From Ophioderma brevispina (taxonomy: Eukaryota; Echinodermata; Ophiuroidea; Amphilepidida; Ophiodermatidae): 64,000 nucleotides of DNA. Positions 36,548 through 48,984 of the stretch are shown here, in pieces. The position numbers and the translations under genes were made by a program. Every line of letters begins with the position of its first letter. Positions within the stretch are counted from its first letter, which is position 1. The notes beneath the pieces were generated by a model that saw only the letters and a program-made list of their open reading frames with translations, was not told the DNA's origin and did no database searches. The DNA is taken from positions 1 to 64,000 of the forward strand of contig JAMKCH010035767.1 of NCBI GenBank assembly GCA_023653785.1. The letters run 5' to 3'.

Positions 36548-39090
36548 TGCGATAATGTTATGCCATTTTTGATAAATTTATCATTTTAAAGGAAAACGTT
36601 AAATTAAAGCTGTGTTTTTAATTTCAATGTTAAAGTAAACGCGATAGTCTTTAATACAGGCCAGAACTTTGACTAACCACTGATCATCTTTTCATTGTAG
36701 TGAAAGACTAAACATGGCTTGTGGCAAAACGATAGCGTAAAAAATTAACATGTGGCGGCTTCCGTAAATCAGTCTACTGCTTCGAAGTTATGCGTGAAAA
36801 TGGTGTTTTCTTCGCATGGAATACCCATGACCATGTCCAACCATCTGGACGTCAATATTTAGGAGATTTCATTATATAGTTCCGATAGAATTTTATACCA
36901 ATAAATCCCTTAATGTTATGAGTTCAATCATAATAACCATCATCATCACTATGTTCGTTCCAAACTAACAACATATTTAAAACAAATTTGTAGAATTCGA
37001 AGAAACAACTGAAAGTCCAACTTCATATAGCCGCAAAAAAAGGAGTCCAGTGATTCGAAATGTACACGTTGAGAGAACTTGGTAATCATTATCATTCTAA
37101 TATGTAAGTTAAAGCATAAGTTTTTCCAACAATTTTATAACGTCTTTTTGCAAAGGTGTAGAAAATAAAGATGCCCTCACGAAATGTTTAGAATATACTT
37201 TTAGTAAAACAGGAAATATCGAGCAGACTTGGCAAGATGCGGGTAGGAATGCTAAGAGTCGCGGAGGTTCACCATGGTTAGTTAGCAGTGGCGGCATCAG
37301 AGGGGACAAGGGAATTCTCCTCCCCATTATTTCTCTCCACCGCCCCCCCCCCCCAAAATGCAAGATTAGACTTAAAAAATAAAATTATAATAATAAGTTT
37401 TCAAATGGCAATGCTTGGAAATTAGTCAAAACCGATGAGTTTTAAAAGGGTCCCCTGAACCCCAAACGACCCTGCTCATCTTTTCTTCCTACATAATTTT
37501 TTGGCTCCAGTCTCCCCCACAATTAATCATATGAATGCTGGTGTCGTTACTATTATGTGTACCTAACCTACACCGTGTGATGAAAGATTATAGAAGTTAA
37601 AGGTGCAACGAGAGATTCACATAACAGGTGTTCCTTAACAAATGTGAAAATTATTATTTTGCACTGATGTAAGCTTCCAATCAAAAATATCTCCGCCTGA
37701 AGGATTAAGCTAAGACCTATGTCTTGGGTACAAAAATTCTGAAATTTCTAATTGCGTATAATAGCAAATATGAAATGCAGTCCTGTTTTATATTGAAAAA
37801 ACGCGCATAAAACCACCTTTTTGTTTTCCCCTTTTACATAAGACATTTCTGTATAGCCAAATAAAAGGTAGAAGTCTATTGTCTAATCTACATAAACCAC
37901 TACAAATTATCAGACATCTTATGCCCTGAAATCTCTCGTTAATTGCACCGTAACGGAATAAAAAACAATTCTTCCCACAGAACAGCAAGTCATGTACGAC
38001 ATCGATGCGTTCATTTTATTTTGGCACTCTTCGGTGGCTGAGTCTTTTTACAGAAATTCTTACGATTTTTACATGCCCTTTTTTACCAGTTCAACATAAT
38101 CTGAATTGTCGGGCAAATTTTACGCAAAACGTATAGTCATATTTTGCTTACAAAATGTTTGGATTATCAATTTTTTTTACTCAACAATTTAGTGAGTTTA
38201 TATTACACCCAACACTGGCAACCTTGGCCCCCATTTTTGAAGCGATGTACTTTGAAGTAATAGAACCTCAACGTTTTTTGTGTCCGTCAAGTTATAGGCT
38301 ACTGAAAAGATTACTTTTAAAGAGAAGGGTCTTATTTGACAAATTAAATAGTCCTGCAATTGATTGTAGCTAGTTGTAATCGTTCAAGAAAATCAAGCTA
38401 TGGGTGTTTATGTTTAATAACATTTACAATTTATCATCACAGGTATTTTAAAGACTTACGTTTTGGTCAGTTTGAGCGCATTAACAAATTAACTTTTAGT
38501 GTGTACAATTAACTGATGAATATTAGATTTATTATTTATTAAATAGTCCATTTCCTAAGATGACAATTTTATTATTTTTTTTTATGTTATTCTCATTTCG
38601 TTTGTCATTCATTTTGCCAGGCACTGAATGATCTTTCATTCATTGTTAAAGGCAATATTTTAAAGTGACATGTTCTAATAAAATATCTATGATGATAAAA
38701 TTAATTTCTAAAGCTGATAATTATCAATTGAACATTAAAAAACATTCTTGATTTTCTTGGATGATCACAATTCATTTCATGTCTATTTAATTTGACAAAT
38801 ACGACTTTTTCTTAAAAATTAATCTGTTTCATCGCTAAACGTTACTTTCGTTGTTATTATAATTAAATCGCTGACAAAAATTCATATAACTCACGTTCAA
38901 AAGACAAATGTTCTATTATTACTATTTTACTTTTTTTGCTAATCTTTTTCTATGGACAAGTTTCAAGCCATCCTTTTTTCTTCACGTGCCGTGATCCCAA
39001 TCACCGTAATCGGTTGCGATGGGCATTGCCACTTAAGTGTAAAGAACGTGTGTTAATTGTACTAGAAGACTACCCAACCCACGGAAATTG
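36548..39090. repeat. Tandem duplication, copy 2
   Basis: The head-to-tail partner of 33,225-36,547. It lacks almost all of the CT-rich patches and keeps normal AT-rich sequence at those positions, apart from a short C run at 37,343-37,356. Small indels between the copies are frequent. ORFs inside (for example 38,155-38,373 and 38,936-39,244) have no recognised domain. The nature of the unit (segmental duplication or element) is unknown. Confidence 0.8.
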
Positions 39091-39246
39091 CCCCCGATCA
39101 TGTAGTTTCTTTGGTAAAGCAACGGTCACATCTTTTTTTCACAGACGAGCCAGGAATATTGGTTCAACGCAAAACATGGAACATCGACCTTTGAGATACA
39201 TTCTTGGGGATGTCATTGTGGGGCGGTGTGTTTATGAGTGTTAAGT

Positions 39247-39442
39247 ATTCATCGAATTAATATATCCCACAATGCAGTAACGATTGATCTGATGACGTTT
39301 CACCAACATAGATACGCATGCTAGGTTAGACGGTATGATATTGCCAAGCGTATCAATAACCCCCTCCACAGGTTCAATGAGTGAAGTATCGTGCCGTCAT
39401 CAGATCACATACAATGCATTCTGGGATGTGTATTCTATGAAT
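39247..39442. mobile_element. Compact hairpin MITE, ~196 bp
   Basis: The left end reads ATTCATCGAATTAATATATC, then CCACAATGCA, then TGATCTGATGACG. The right end, reverse-complemented, reads ATTCATAGAATACACATCCC, AGAATGCATTG, then GTGATCTGATGACG. The arms are about 50 bases and enclose about 90 bases. Size and structure fit a MITE. No transposase is encoded. Target-site duplication is unclear. Confidence 0.7.
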
Positions 39443-41388
39443 TGCAATTAAGCAAGGCCTTCCTAATGTTTTTTCTTTAACTATTGTGTTTTTATAACAT
39501 TTTGTCTCTATGAATTTGTGTTTCTATGACTTTGTGTTATCTAAACATTTTTGGCCTATTCCGAAAGGTGTTTTAGCGCAATTCTATGCTAAACAACGAA
39601 ATAAACGAATCGCTTAATTATTAAACGCAAATCCAGAAAGTTTAAAGTTAAACTCAATTTCAGAAGCCGCTAAAATGTCTTTAAATTCTTTTAAAAAAAA
39701 AAAAAAAAAAAAAGGGGGCTTATAAGCATCGTTTATCTTCTGATTTAATTGCTAACTCTACGCTGATCTTCATAAATCTCGATTTAAACAGAAAACACTG
39801 TATCACCATGCCACATTCATTTAAGATTAAAATGGGCTCCGAAAAACTTCCGATTAAAATTAAACAATCGATTTAAATAAAATATCCGAGTTAAGTAGAA
39901 AAAAATGTTTTTTTTCTAACCCCCCCCCCCCCCCCCCCGGCAATGAAGGCGTTTCGTAGCTTTTACGGTGCTATACCAACTGCACAGGAATGATATCCGC
40001 CATTGCTGCTGTTTAGTTAGTTGCTGGTGTCAAATATGGAGTGCAGTGAGCCGTGACTTGAATGAAAACACCTTACTTATTCTTAACCTAGCCCCGTACC
40101 TAGTTTAAATTTAGATGCATTTTAAAATCGCGTTTACTCACAGTTCGTTTAAAATTAAATAGCGCTAAACATCTTTTTGTAGATTTCTAATCCAGGTTTC
40201 CCAGCTGATTCTGAATCCGATGGGTGCCAGACGAGAAATCTTGAGCATCGTTTTATAACTAAATGGCTTCCAAAAGCCACATAATTCATACTTATGACCA
40301 TGTTTAAAAAATATTTAGCACAGTTTTATCCATAAAGCGGCACTGGCATATTTTCACAAAATATCAAATTTCTTCAATTTGCTCGCAAATGATAGTCTAG
40401 CCATTGCAAGAATAGAAATATATTTTTGCACATAAAAATAACATACCCCAACCGATAGGCTTTACTAATAGGCTAAATACATCCGTGTACTTGTAGCTAA
40501 CTTAAGTTACGTACTGTACCAATCAATGTGTTGTTCCATGAATAAACAGGGGGCATGCCGTGGGAATCAACTCCGGCATGTGTTTGCTTTTGTTAAACGC
40601 CATTTTCATCGTCTGCTGAATAAATTCTGCCGTGTCCAGTTTTTTAAAAAAAAAATCGTTCTGTTTACGCATAAGGGCGCTGATTTGGTCTAATCATTTT
40701 TCATGTGGGCTAATGTAATAATCCCTAACGTCCCTAGATGAAAAATTTTGACTTCACCCGCAACAAGAGATAGTCTTATGTTTTTGTTAGACTTGGCAAT
40801 TTCCCCTAAACCAAGGCGGATCCGCTCCGTGATTTTTGAAAAGTGCAAAAAAATGCAGTTAAGGAACATAGGGATATAAAAGCTTTACAACCATGTAAAA
40901 AATATCAATTTTGAAAAACTCTTGAGGGCGCACTATTTTTTCAAATGTGCCAGTGTCTCTCTAAGTAGAGAAAATATAAAGAAATCTATTTCAGTGATTG
41001 ATGTTTCAAATTCAATATGGCTGCCAATACAATAAATTGTTTTGATTCCCTTGTACCATGACGGTAGAGTTGTAAGTTTGATGTCTGCCCGTAGGTTTTA
41101 GCAGTCAAGAATAGTTAAAAATCTTCAAAGAATTCTTGTAATCACACAATTGTCCAAAATGGCTTCTATGTATATATGCTATACTTGAATTAATTCTATC
41201 CTGTAATTTTTTGTGTAGATCTAGATCTCTCTTTACACAGACAGACACATGACAGTATTAAATCGAGTGGCTATTCTTGACTGTTGTAGCCGGACTACGG
41301 GTACGGCGGACTATAATTACTTCGACACCTGGAAAGGTATTCGCCCATCGGTTTTTTACGCCCCTTTTTGCATTTCCTTATTCTACAG
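39443..41388. other. Noncoding sequence upstream of the first HYR exon
   Basis: This is probably an intron or 5' flank of the HYR gene. It holds a poly-A run followed by GGGGG (39,692-39,718), a poly-C run (39,920-39,938), and weak inverted TTTAGCGC ends at about 39,573 and 40,170. A stretch at 40,895-40,960 (AAAAATATCAATTTTGAAAA, then GGGCGC and TGTGCC) resembles the right end of the MITE at 59,579-60,130. No further HYR exon was found. Confidence 0.4.
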
Positions 41389-41621
41389 ATGAAATCATCC
41401 CTCAAATCATTACTTGTGCGAGTGCTATGTATAGTCTTGCCAAGATAGTGACGTGGTCTACACCATTGATTTTGGACAATACTGATGTCCACCTAATGTT
41501 CACCGTTTTCCTTCGCCGGGAAGTTCATTTGGGGCGGACCACATTAAAGTGACGTGTGGTGTTACAGACAACCATAATGACCTTGGCAAAATCACTACAT
41601 GTAGTGCCTCTATGATTATCG
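41389..41621 (+). CDS. HYR-domain exon 1 of 4 (frameshifted)
   Basis: Encodes one hyalin-repeat domain, an ~80-residue immunoglobulin-like extracellular adhesion module. Acceptor TTCTACAG precedes ATGAAATC, and donor ATCG|GTAGAA follows, both in phase 1. In the first frame it reads IIPQIITC, IVTWSTPLILDNTDV. After a single missing base between about 41,490 and 41,510 it continues PGSSFGADHIKVTCGVTDN, then ITTCSASMIIG. This order (ITC, VxW, DN, PGSxF, VTC, TD) is the HYR signature. The exon is 233 bases and would be 234 with the missing base, keeping the 1-1 phase. Either sequencing error or gene decay could explain it. Confidence 0.8.
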
Positions 41622-42633
41622 GTAGAATAAATGCGTTTATTTCAAATGGATATCTTCTATTTTTAGAGAGCAATTCACACCATCATTTTGTTTCATACAG
41701 CCTGTCTAAAAAACGGAACAATCATAAAATGTCGTGTTTCATATAATGATAAATCCTACAGGAACTTTAAATGAATTACATACTACCTTAAAAGAGAAAC
41801 CAGTCTTTCACATGTTTTGTGTTCCACCCCATTTGCTGTAGACAATCCAGAAATTTGCGTTTTATTCCAATCCATTTTGTGACACTTTGTCTGTCTATGC
41901 GTTTTTCAAGTGGCCCAAACGCCAATTTATGTCAAATTCCTTGTTTTTTTAAACATTTCCTGAATTCTAAGTAGGGATTACACGTCATGAAGCAACTCAT
42001 TAGATCAGAAAGGGATGTTTCAAATACAAGGGTGATTAGTTTGCCGCAATTTCAGGTGAAGTTTGGAAAGAAGCTGTACTTATAATCCCAGCAACCGGAA
42101 CAAATTAAAACTCTATCATTCTCTAATGCCGAAAATATATGATATTAACCAACCTTTAATCAAATGCAACGTGTTTAAATGAGTTGTTACATTGCCCTCA
42201 AAGTGGCGCAAAAGTGATTTGAACTCACTGCATTAATTTGGATGTATCTCGAGATTGCCAAAAGCAAATTTGGAAGGGCATTAAATAAAGAGCATTAGAA
42301 AACATGTTTTTTTACTCTTTAATCTGATATCCTTTAAGTAATTTACTCCCCGATGTCATGTCTAAAAAGCAATTCTTTGATTGTCACCATTTTTGAGACA
42401 GGCTGTAGTTCCACAGATCTTGTCTAAATAATCTTATTTTTAAAAAAATCGTTGATTTTTGATGGGTATGTACGTCATGGTGTTATGAGCATAGCAACTA
42501 TTGTCACTTTGGGAGAAAGAGGGGCAGGATGAAATATTGAGGGGTTAGAATTTGAAATGTCAAAACCACAATTACAAGGGTGGATAATATTTTTGTTTTT
42601 TTTTTTTTTTTGGTATTTTTTTTTTTTTTTTTT

Positions 42634-42664
<31 letters not shown>

Positions 42665-43079
42665 TTTTTTTTTTTTTTTTTTGCTATACACTCTGCGAAG
42701 TCCTTAAGACTTTACAGTCTTACTTAAAGCCACTCTTTATGTGGCGACTTTGTCCAGAATTAAAAGAATCATTGCAGTTCAACAATATTTCCTCATAGTG
42801 AAAGAACTAACAAAATCAGTATCAGTTGTGAAAGTTCCACAATAAATATCCATGAGAATCTTCTTCAGTAAATATATATTCCGTTTTTCGGACACTCCAG
42901 AAGAGAACGTTGTCCAGTAGTTTAATACTACCATTGGCGTCGGAACCGGGGCTGACAGAACGTAAGGTACGTCCCAATAATTTCCCTCTCGCCCTGCTCC
43001 CCACCCCCCCCCTTTAAGAAAAGAAAAGCCACACATTGAAAGTCATAAACTGATTTCGGCTTTCAGAAAAAAAAAACTC
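41622..43079 (+). other. Intron sequence with poly-T tract
   Basis: Noncoding, between HYR exons 1 and 2. It contains a long T-rich tract at 42,589-42,682 broken only by GG, A or G, and a C run at 43,005-43,012. A T tract this long is error-prone. No other element was recognised. Confidence 0.6.
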
Positions 43080-44440
43080 TGCAATATGCCCTCTAGTACT
43101 CATCCAACAAATTAATTATGAACTAAACGGTCTCTATAACCATTGCAGAACTCTGTATTAAGAAAATGGCGCCCCTATACTAGTCACCAAAAAAGTTTCT
43201 AATAAACTGATCCCGCTTCTTAGAGCATACTTGCAGAATTATAGTGAAAGATGGCTCCTCTTATATAAATGCAACGACATGACCGAAATTGACGTTCAAC
43301 ACACAAATGCTCTAGTGACGCCCCATATACTGGTCGTCCAGAGAAGGAATAAACTAACCCGACCTTGAAAACAAAAAATGCTGACGTCTAATAGGCAATA
43401 ACACCCTGTTCAATACTGATTCCGCCCCTTGAAAGAAACCTTGCTGAAGAAGTACTGCAATGGCACCCCCTATACTTCACTAGTCAATACCAATCCAAGG
43501 AAAAATGATGCGCCCCTTTGATGCGCAAAAGAGCAATTGATAATTACGCAAAAAGGCTACACTTTATGTTACACTCTTTCCCCCATGGAAATAACATTGC
43601 ACAGGTATACTAGGAAGTAATGAACTTGATGCCGCCCACTAAAGCCAATTTGCATAAGGTCGATAGACTTAGGTGGTCTCTTCAGGTATCCAATGAATTT
43701 ATTAACTGATGCGCTGCCCTTTAGAAGCAAATTTGTCGAGGTCTACCAAGCAGCGGCGCCCATATTCTGGTTATCCATAAAGTAATGAATATGACGCCTT
43801 AAGAATTCAGCCAATTGCAGAAGTCTAATAAGCGTGGCCGCACCTATTCTGCCTATGCAATAATGTATAACCATGGGTCTATGTCTGCCGTTCAAAGGAA
43901 ATTTACAAAAGTCAAAACCCCCGCAATGTCCACGGTCATAGCATAGTGAATCAAACTGATACCGCCCCTTGAACATGTTGAAACAAAACTGCGAACATTT
44001 AACAAGCAATGAATGCCTCTTAAACTGTTTAATAAACTTATAACTTATGTCGCCCACTAGAAATCATTGCAAAGTCTAAACTCGGCGACAAGTTCCCAAA
44101 CAAACCTTTGACGAGCACGCTACTGTGTTGAAACACAATCGTCTCTATTATCTGTTGGGACGATCCTTTTTTGTACGTCCGCCCCAATAGAAGCAAATTT
44201 GCAGAAGTCGAACAAGCAATTGGGCATTGGTTTCATCCCATGAGTCATTAACTGCTGCCGTCCCTTGAAAAACTGCAAAAAGTTTAACAGCAAGGTCCCC
44301 GTATCTGGTTGTTCCAATAAAGTAAACGGATGTCGCTCACAGGAAGAAAATTTACAGACGTCTAATAAACAATGCGTCCTTGTCTGTTGTCCAGCAAAGT
44401 AATGAATTACTCCACCTTTTAGAACAAATTTACAGAATCC
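43080..44440. repeat. Noisy tandem satellite, ~80-90 bp unit, about 15 units
   Basis: The unit can be read as GCAGAAGTCTAACAAGCAAT, GGCGCCCCTATTCTGGT, a CCAATAAAGTAATGAAC stretch, TGATGCCGCCCCTTAGAAG and CAAATTT. The CCGCCC-like landmark recurs near 43,433, 43,632, 43,713, 43,796, 43,966, 44,050, 44,180, 44,258, 44,332 and 44,410, a step of about 80-90. Copies differ by many small indels. Minus-strand ORFs of 104 and 108 codons in it are repeat by-products. It lies in an intron of the HYR gene. Confidence 0.8.
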
Positions 44441-44629
44441 TTGCAAAATTTTTCAAAAATGTGGGTCTTTTGGGTGACATTTTCAATACTCCCAAAATTG
44501 AGGGTGTTTGGGTGATAGTGATGACATCAGAAAAATAATGTGTCCATCTGGGTGAGTAACGATGCTGAAATTGGGGGTCTTACATGCATTACTTCATTAC
44601 ATAAACCTTACCAATTAACTACTTTTTTA

Positions 44630-45275
44630 TTTTTTAGTCCTTTGATCTTATATAACTATAATGTGAACCTTTTTTCTTCTTTCAATTGTTCATCAAATCT
44701 CCACTGAAAACGTACTTTCAACCTTGCAAGGGTTCCGCGCTTCGCGCGAAAGGGAGCCCCTCTCCCACATCCACCCCTGTCGCTTCATATATAATGAACT
44801 CACAGGTCATTGAATTTTGGTTCGTTCGAATAAACTTGACCCTTACTCATTTGTACTTTTTAAGACCGTTTGATCTTAAATGACTTTATCATATAAAGTG
44901 AAACCTTTGCTAATTCAAATTGTCTCCATCAAATTTTCCGAGAAAACGTCTTGGAAACTGAACATTGCAATGGTGCCGCGCTTCGCGCCAAGATAGCCAC
45001 ACTCTCCCAGCTCCACCCCTGCCGCTTCATATATTAACTCTACAAGGTCAACTGATTCGTGGGTTCGTTCAAATAACTTGCCGCATTTAATTGTACTGTT
45101 TTAAGACTGTTGATCTTATAATAACTATAAATCATATACAGGCAATCACTTGCTAATTTAAAATTGTTCCATCAATTTGGTCACGAGAAAACGTGCTTTG
45201 GAAAATAAACATTGGCAAGGGTTTTCCGCTTCGCAGCGGAGGGTACACCCTCCCCCCCCACCCCACCCCTTTAAC
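44630..45275. repeat. Three-unit tandem repeat, ~245 bp
   Basis: Landmarks repeat at steps of about 242 and 248 bases. CCGCGCTTCGCGC or its variant is near 44,737, 44,981 and 45,226. Before it come CATCAAAT, GAAAACGT and an AACATTGCAAGGG block. After it come a CTCTCCCA-CCACCCCTG-CGCTTCATATA block and a GGTTCGTTC-AATAAACTTG block. The palindromic GCGCTTCGCGC core suits a hairpin. It lies in a HYR-gene intron and is noncoding. Confidence 0.85.
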
Positions 45276-46934
45276 ATTAAGAACCTTAATTTTTTAAATC
45301 TTTTGGTGTAGACCGCCTTTTTTCTAGACAAATTGGAAGTTCCAGTCCTTTGAATCGCGATGTCAAACATGTTCAAATGCCATAATGGCTTAACGTATGT
45401 GATTAAAGTTACCTAAATAATTAATACGATTTTCGCCCCGGAATGAATAGGTAGGCGCCCACCACAGCGGTACGCCCCAAAGTCAAAATGCTTCCGACTC
45501 CGATGAATACTACAAAGTGCTATAGGTCATTTACGATAAAAAAAATTCTGCAGTATATCAATCCGGGCGGCCAAATATCACCACAAAGTCCCGCTGTTCG
45601 CAAATGTTCCACTTTTAGGACCAAAAAGTGCATCCTTTTCCCCAAATCAAAGCTTTTTTAAGCTTTTGAGACGGCAGCAGAAGACAGCTTTACTTAACTG
45701 ACGTGGCAGCAAATGTTGGTTGTTGGCTCTTATTAGATTGAATGGCGCTTTCAGCAACAATGGCTATGTGCGCCATTACTATGTAGACTACAATACAGTT
45801 ACGTAATTCAATTCACATCAGTAGACAATGGTAGACAGGTGGTTACGTTGTAACCTGCATCTCACACACAAAACGGTATCTTTTCGGAGCCATCACCAGG
45901 CTGAGTCACCGGCTGTGGAGATAGCCGCGCACCACAACTAACCGTCATGGGGGGGGGGGCTCTATGCTGAACACAACCGTATCCAAGCCTGGTACCCATT
46001 TTCCCCGTTAGCTCACTCAGGCCATCTCCGGCGAGATCCAAAGCTCGAGCTCGCTAGGAACTGCTCATAGGGATAAGCAATAATCCAAAGCATTAACCGT
46101 GCTGGAACAACACCAGTAAGCCTGCGCTATCCGTCTGGTACCACCTGGAGGTGGGGATTGGGCTGCCCCCGTACACTAACTATACCGCACGTTCTGACCG
46201 TACCAAACCGTGGCAGCAAAACTATAAATCCTGGCATCTATACTGCTTAGATCTACCAACTCTGCAGATCAACTACTACTGGCCAACTTTTTCCTAACAG
46301 AAATGAAGGCTTTATGTGGTAGCTAGCCACCCGACCTCTAAAAGCATCTGCATAAACATAGCCTAACATTATCCAATTGGATCTCACACTCATTACATCG
46401 TGGAACTTCAAAAGTTACATTATCCAATAGAAACCAGCTCAAGGATGATGGGATTGCCATGGAAGTAGCTGATGATGCCACCTTTATCGTATTCGTATGC
46501 GTCCTATATTTTTAGTTTATACTCCTGCTTCTTTTTACACATATCAAATGGCTCCAGCTGTTTTATATTATCCAAGTCACTATGTATAGTTTCACTAATG
46601 TTGTAAGCTGTTACCACACTCGCTACTGATATATTTAAGTTGCACCTGTAATTACTGTTCCATTTGCCGGTGAGTCGACGGTGATGTGTACTGCTGACAT
46701 GGCGACATGTGCAATATTTCATTATTCTAGGTATGATAAACAATATTCCTGGAACATTCTCTTCTTCCGTTTTTTCAATGATTTGCTGTATAATCGACGT
46801 TTGCGCGCGCGCGTGTGTGTGTGTTGCTCGCGTTGTGTGTGTGTTTATTTATTAAACATCTCGTCTTTCATTTTTTTTAATTTTATATCCTACGTCCCTA
46901 GTAGCGCTGACTTGTGAAGAGTTGGCGTTCCGAT
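45276..46934. other. Intron sequence, no recognised element
   Basis: Between a tandem repeat and a long-TIR element. It holds a C-rich run at 45,251-45,258, a G run at 45,950-45,959, a more GC-rich stretch at about 45,900-46,250 of unknown origin, and a GC/GT microsatellite at 46,803-46,845. No exon was found. Confidence 0.4.
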
Positions 46935-47783
46935 AAATTGTGAATTTTTTGCACACATACTTTCTGCATTGATAATCCATAAAATTGATGGAAAGCATTG
47001 CCAATCCCCCTTATGGACCCAGCTTGGGTTTCAAGGTTATACACAAATATACAGGGTCCATAATTTTAAAATACTCCTATTGTGTTGAAAAGCCACCATG
47101 AATATTTGTCTGGTTACAAGGATTCCAAAAAGTTTAGCATCAATCTATGGCTTATAGTTTAGGAGTTATGGGGTAAAACTGTAAAAATAGTGAAAAAGTC
47201 AATCTTTTTTTAAAAAGAATGCTTTGATTCAGGTAAAAATTTGGTGCAAATTGTTTCCCTAGCTTAAAGAATTGAAATAAGAAATAGTTTTTCTTCTTTG
47301 TTATGCTTATTTTCACGTTTTATCCAACAAAATAGATCACAGATTAATAGATCCAATACGTGCTAATAGCTGTTTGCACTTATTCGACAATCTTGGTTAT
47401 AACCAAACCTTAAGATAGTCAAAACTAGTCCTATATTTCATTCTATGAGCTCAATCAACAACTTGAACCACGTTTTAAAATATTGGAGTCAACTTTACCC
47501 ATGTACAAAAAAAAGGGACTTTTTTTCACTATTTTTTACAGTTTTTACCCCATAATTCCAAAACTATAAGCCATTGGTAGTGTAAACTATACTTTTTTGG
47601 ATCCTTGTAACCAGACAAACCTCATGATGTGCTTTTCAACACAATTGGAACATTTGATATTTTTTAACCTTGTGTAACCTTAAAATCCAAGCTGAGGGCC
47701 ATGAAAGGGGTGTGGCAAGTGCTTCCATCAATTTTTTTGATTATCAATGCATAAAGTACTTGTGTACCAAAATTCACAGTTTT
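46935..47783. mobile_element. Long-TIR DNA element, ~850 bp
   Basis: Arms of about 250-280 bases are inverted copies. Left-arm landmarks: TGCATTGATAATCC (46,967), AATTGATGGAA (46,983), TTGTGTTGAAAAGC (47,079), TGTCTGGTTACAAGGAT (47,108) and ATGGGGTAAAACTGT (47,168). The right arm carries their complements in reverse order: ACAGTTTTTACCCCAT (47,538), ATCCTTGTAACCAGACA (47,600), GCTTTTCAACACAA (47,631), CATCAATTTTTTTGA (47,727) and GATTATCAATGCA (47,740). The centre (~47,220-47,490) is unique and has no transposase. It is a non-autonomous element inside an intron. Exact ends and target duplication are not fixed. Confidence 0.9.
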
Positions 47784-48123
47784 AAACATTTTTGCACACT
47801 CACATGAGATCTGTGCATTACAGTCCCCCACTATAGAGGAAATCTGAACGATCACCGGAAAGGGAAGTTAGGGATATAAGGGAATCCTGGTGAAAGTATA
47901 CCTTTGCGGCGTTTTCTTAGCTTTTGGTTTTGGCCAAATCACGATTTTCGTCAATCACGACTTTACCCTGACATGGTGTTCGGAACAAAAACAAATCGGA
48001 CATATTTATTGGTTTTGAGTTGTGATTATACTGTGCTTTTAAATGTGACTTTCGTGTACCCGACATGCTTAATCTCAAAGGAAAAGAATAATTAGCATAT
48101 TATCTGATTTCATTTTTACACAG

Positions 48124-48353
48124 ATCCTGTGAGGCCGAAAATTGTATGTCCAATAGATACTCTTTACAGCCTAGTAACAAAGGTGACCTTTCCGACCAGT
48201 GTCGCTACCGACAACCTTGACGTTGCACCTTGGGTCACTTGCTGGCCTTGGCCAGGAAGTTTCGTCCCGTCTGTGTGCTAACAACGTAGAGTGTATTGCC
48301 AGAGACGACACTGGCAATATAGATAACTTGCAGTTTTTTGAGTTTTTTTATCG
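48124..48353 (+). CDS. HYR-domain exon 2 of 4 (frameshifted)
   Basis: Encodes a second hyalin-repeat domain. The acceptor (…TTTTTACACAG) and donor (TATCG|GTAAGAC, an excellent splice site) are both phase 1. It reads KIVCPIDTLYSLVTKVTF, then VATDNLDVAPWVTC and PGSF. One base missing near 48,270-48,280 restores ANNVECIARDDTGNIDN. The hallmark order (VCP, VTF in place of VxW, TDN, VTC, PGSF, VEC, DxTGN) is intact. Length is 230 bases, 231 with the correction. The usual tryptophan of the V-x-W step is F here. The final cysteine before the last strand appears as L (DNLQFF). Confidence 0.8.
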
Positions 48354-48984
48354 GTAAGACGAAACTTGGTTAATAAAAAACATAATTGGTCCATTCTTGT
48401 GTGATATTTTTGAGAGGATTTTATTTTTAAAGGTCAGTTTTCTTTGCAAATCCTCACAATTTATTCTTCCAATTGATGCACCCTACCAGGGAGGGCGGCA
48501 AGAAAGTCCCCATTTCAACCGCATTGGTTTAATACTAAAAGCGAAATCTTAAGCGAAAATTCTGATTTTTTTATATGTTGGTCAAAATATTTTCTAGTAT
48601 CAACCGTGGAGTTGAAGAATCAAACCCACTGGAAGGTTAACGAACGAGGACAAGATCGTATGTAGGTCATGGGAACCAGGCCATTAGACAGAATTATTTG
48701 TGTGTGTGTGGGGGGGGGGGGTGCGGATTTGCCAGAAGCGGACCTTTTGCGTACCAACAAACAATTTTTTCGGCTCGCTGCGCTCACCGGTTGACCCAAA
48801 CTTTTTCACCGTCGTCTCCAAAATTCTGAAGCGGGGGAGGGGGGGTGGGGGTGAGAGGGTGAAAATAGGTTACATGACATCATCACAGCGTTCAAAAATA
48901 AGTGTATACAATGATTAACCCTATATACCATGCACCACACCCTTAAAACAACATAATTTAGGCAACAAGTACCAAACTTTAATA
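48354..48984 (+). other. Intron sequence with G-rich run
   Basis: Noncoding start of the intron after HYR exon 2. A GTGTGTG-poly-G run lies at 48,700-48,722. The segment TTTTTTCGGCTCGCTGCGC (48,766-48,784) followed by TCACCGGTTGACCC looks like an element end, but no partner was found. Confidence 0.4.

Noticed and set aside
38936..39244. 102-codon ORF with a WALPL stretch and a GKATVT stretch, briefly considered a fifth HYR exon
   Set aside because: It lacks ICP and DN steps in the right order, has no acceptor/donor in phase 1, and part of it lies in the duplicated noncoding unit.
45900..46250. GC-richer stretch considered as a 5S-like RNA gene or LTR
   Set aside because: No 5S internal control region, tRNA boxes, LTR ends or repeats were found on either strand.
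46803..46845. Z-DNA or regulatory GC/GT tract
   Set aside because: It is a simple GC/GT microsatellite, common in animal introns, with nothing else to support a role.
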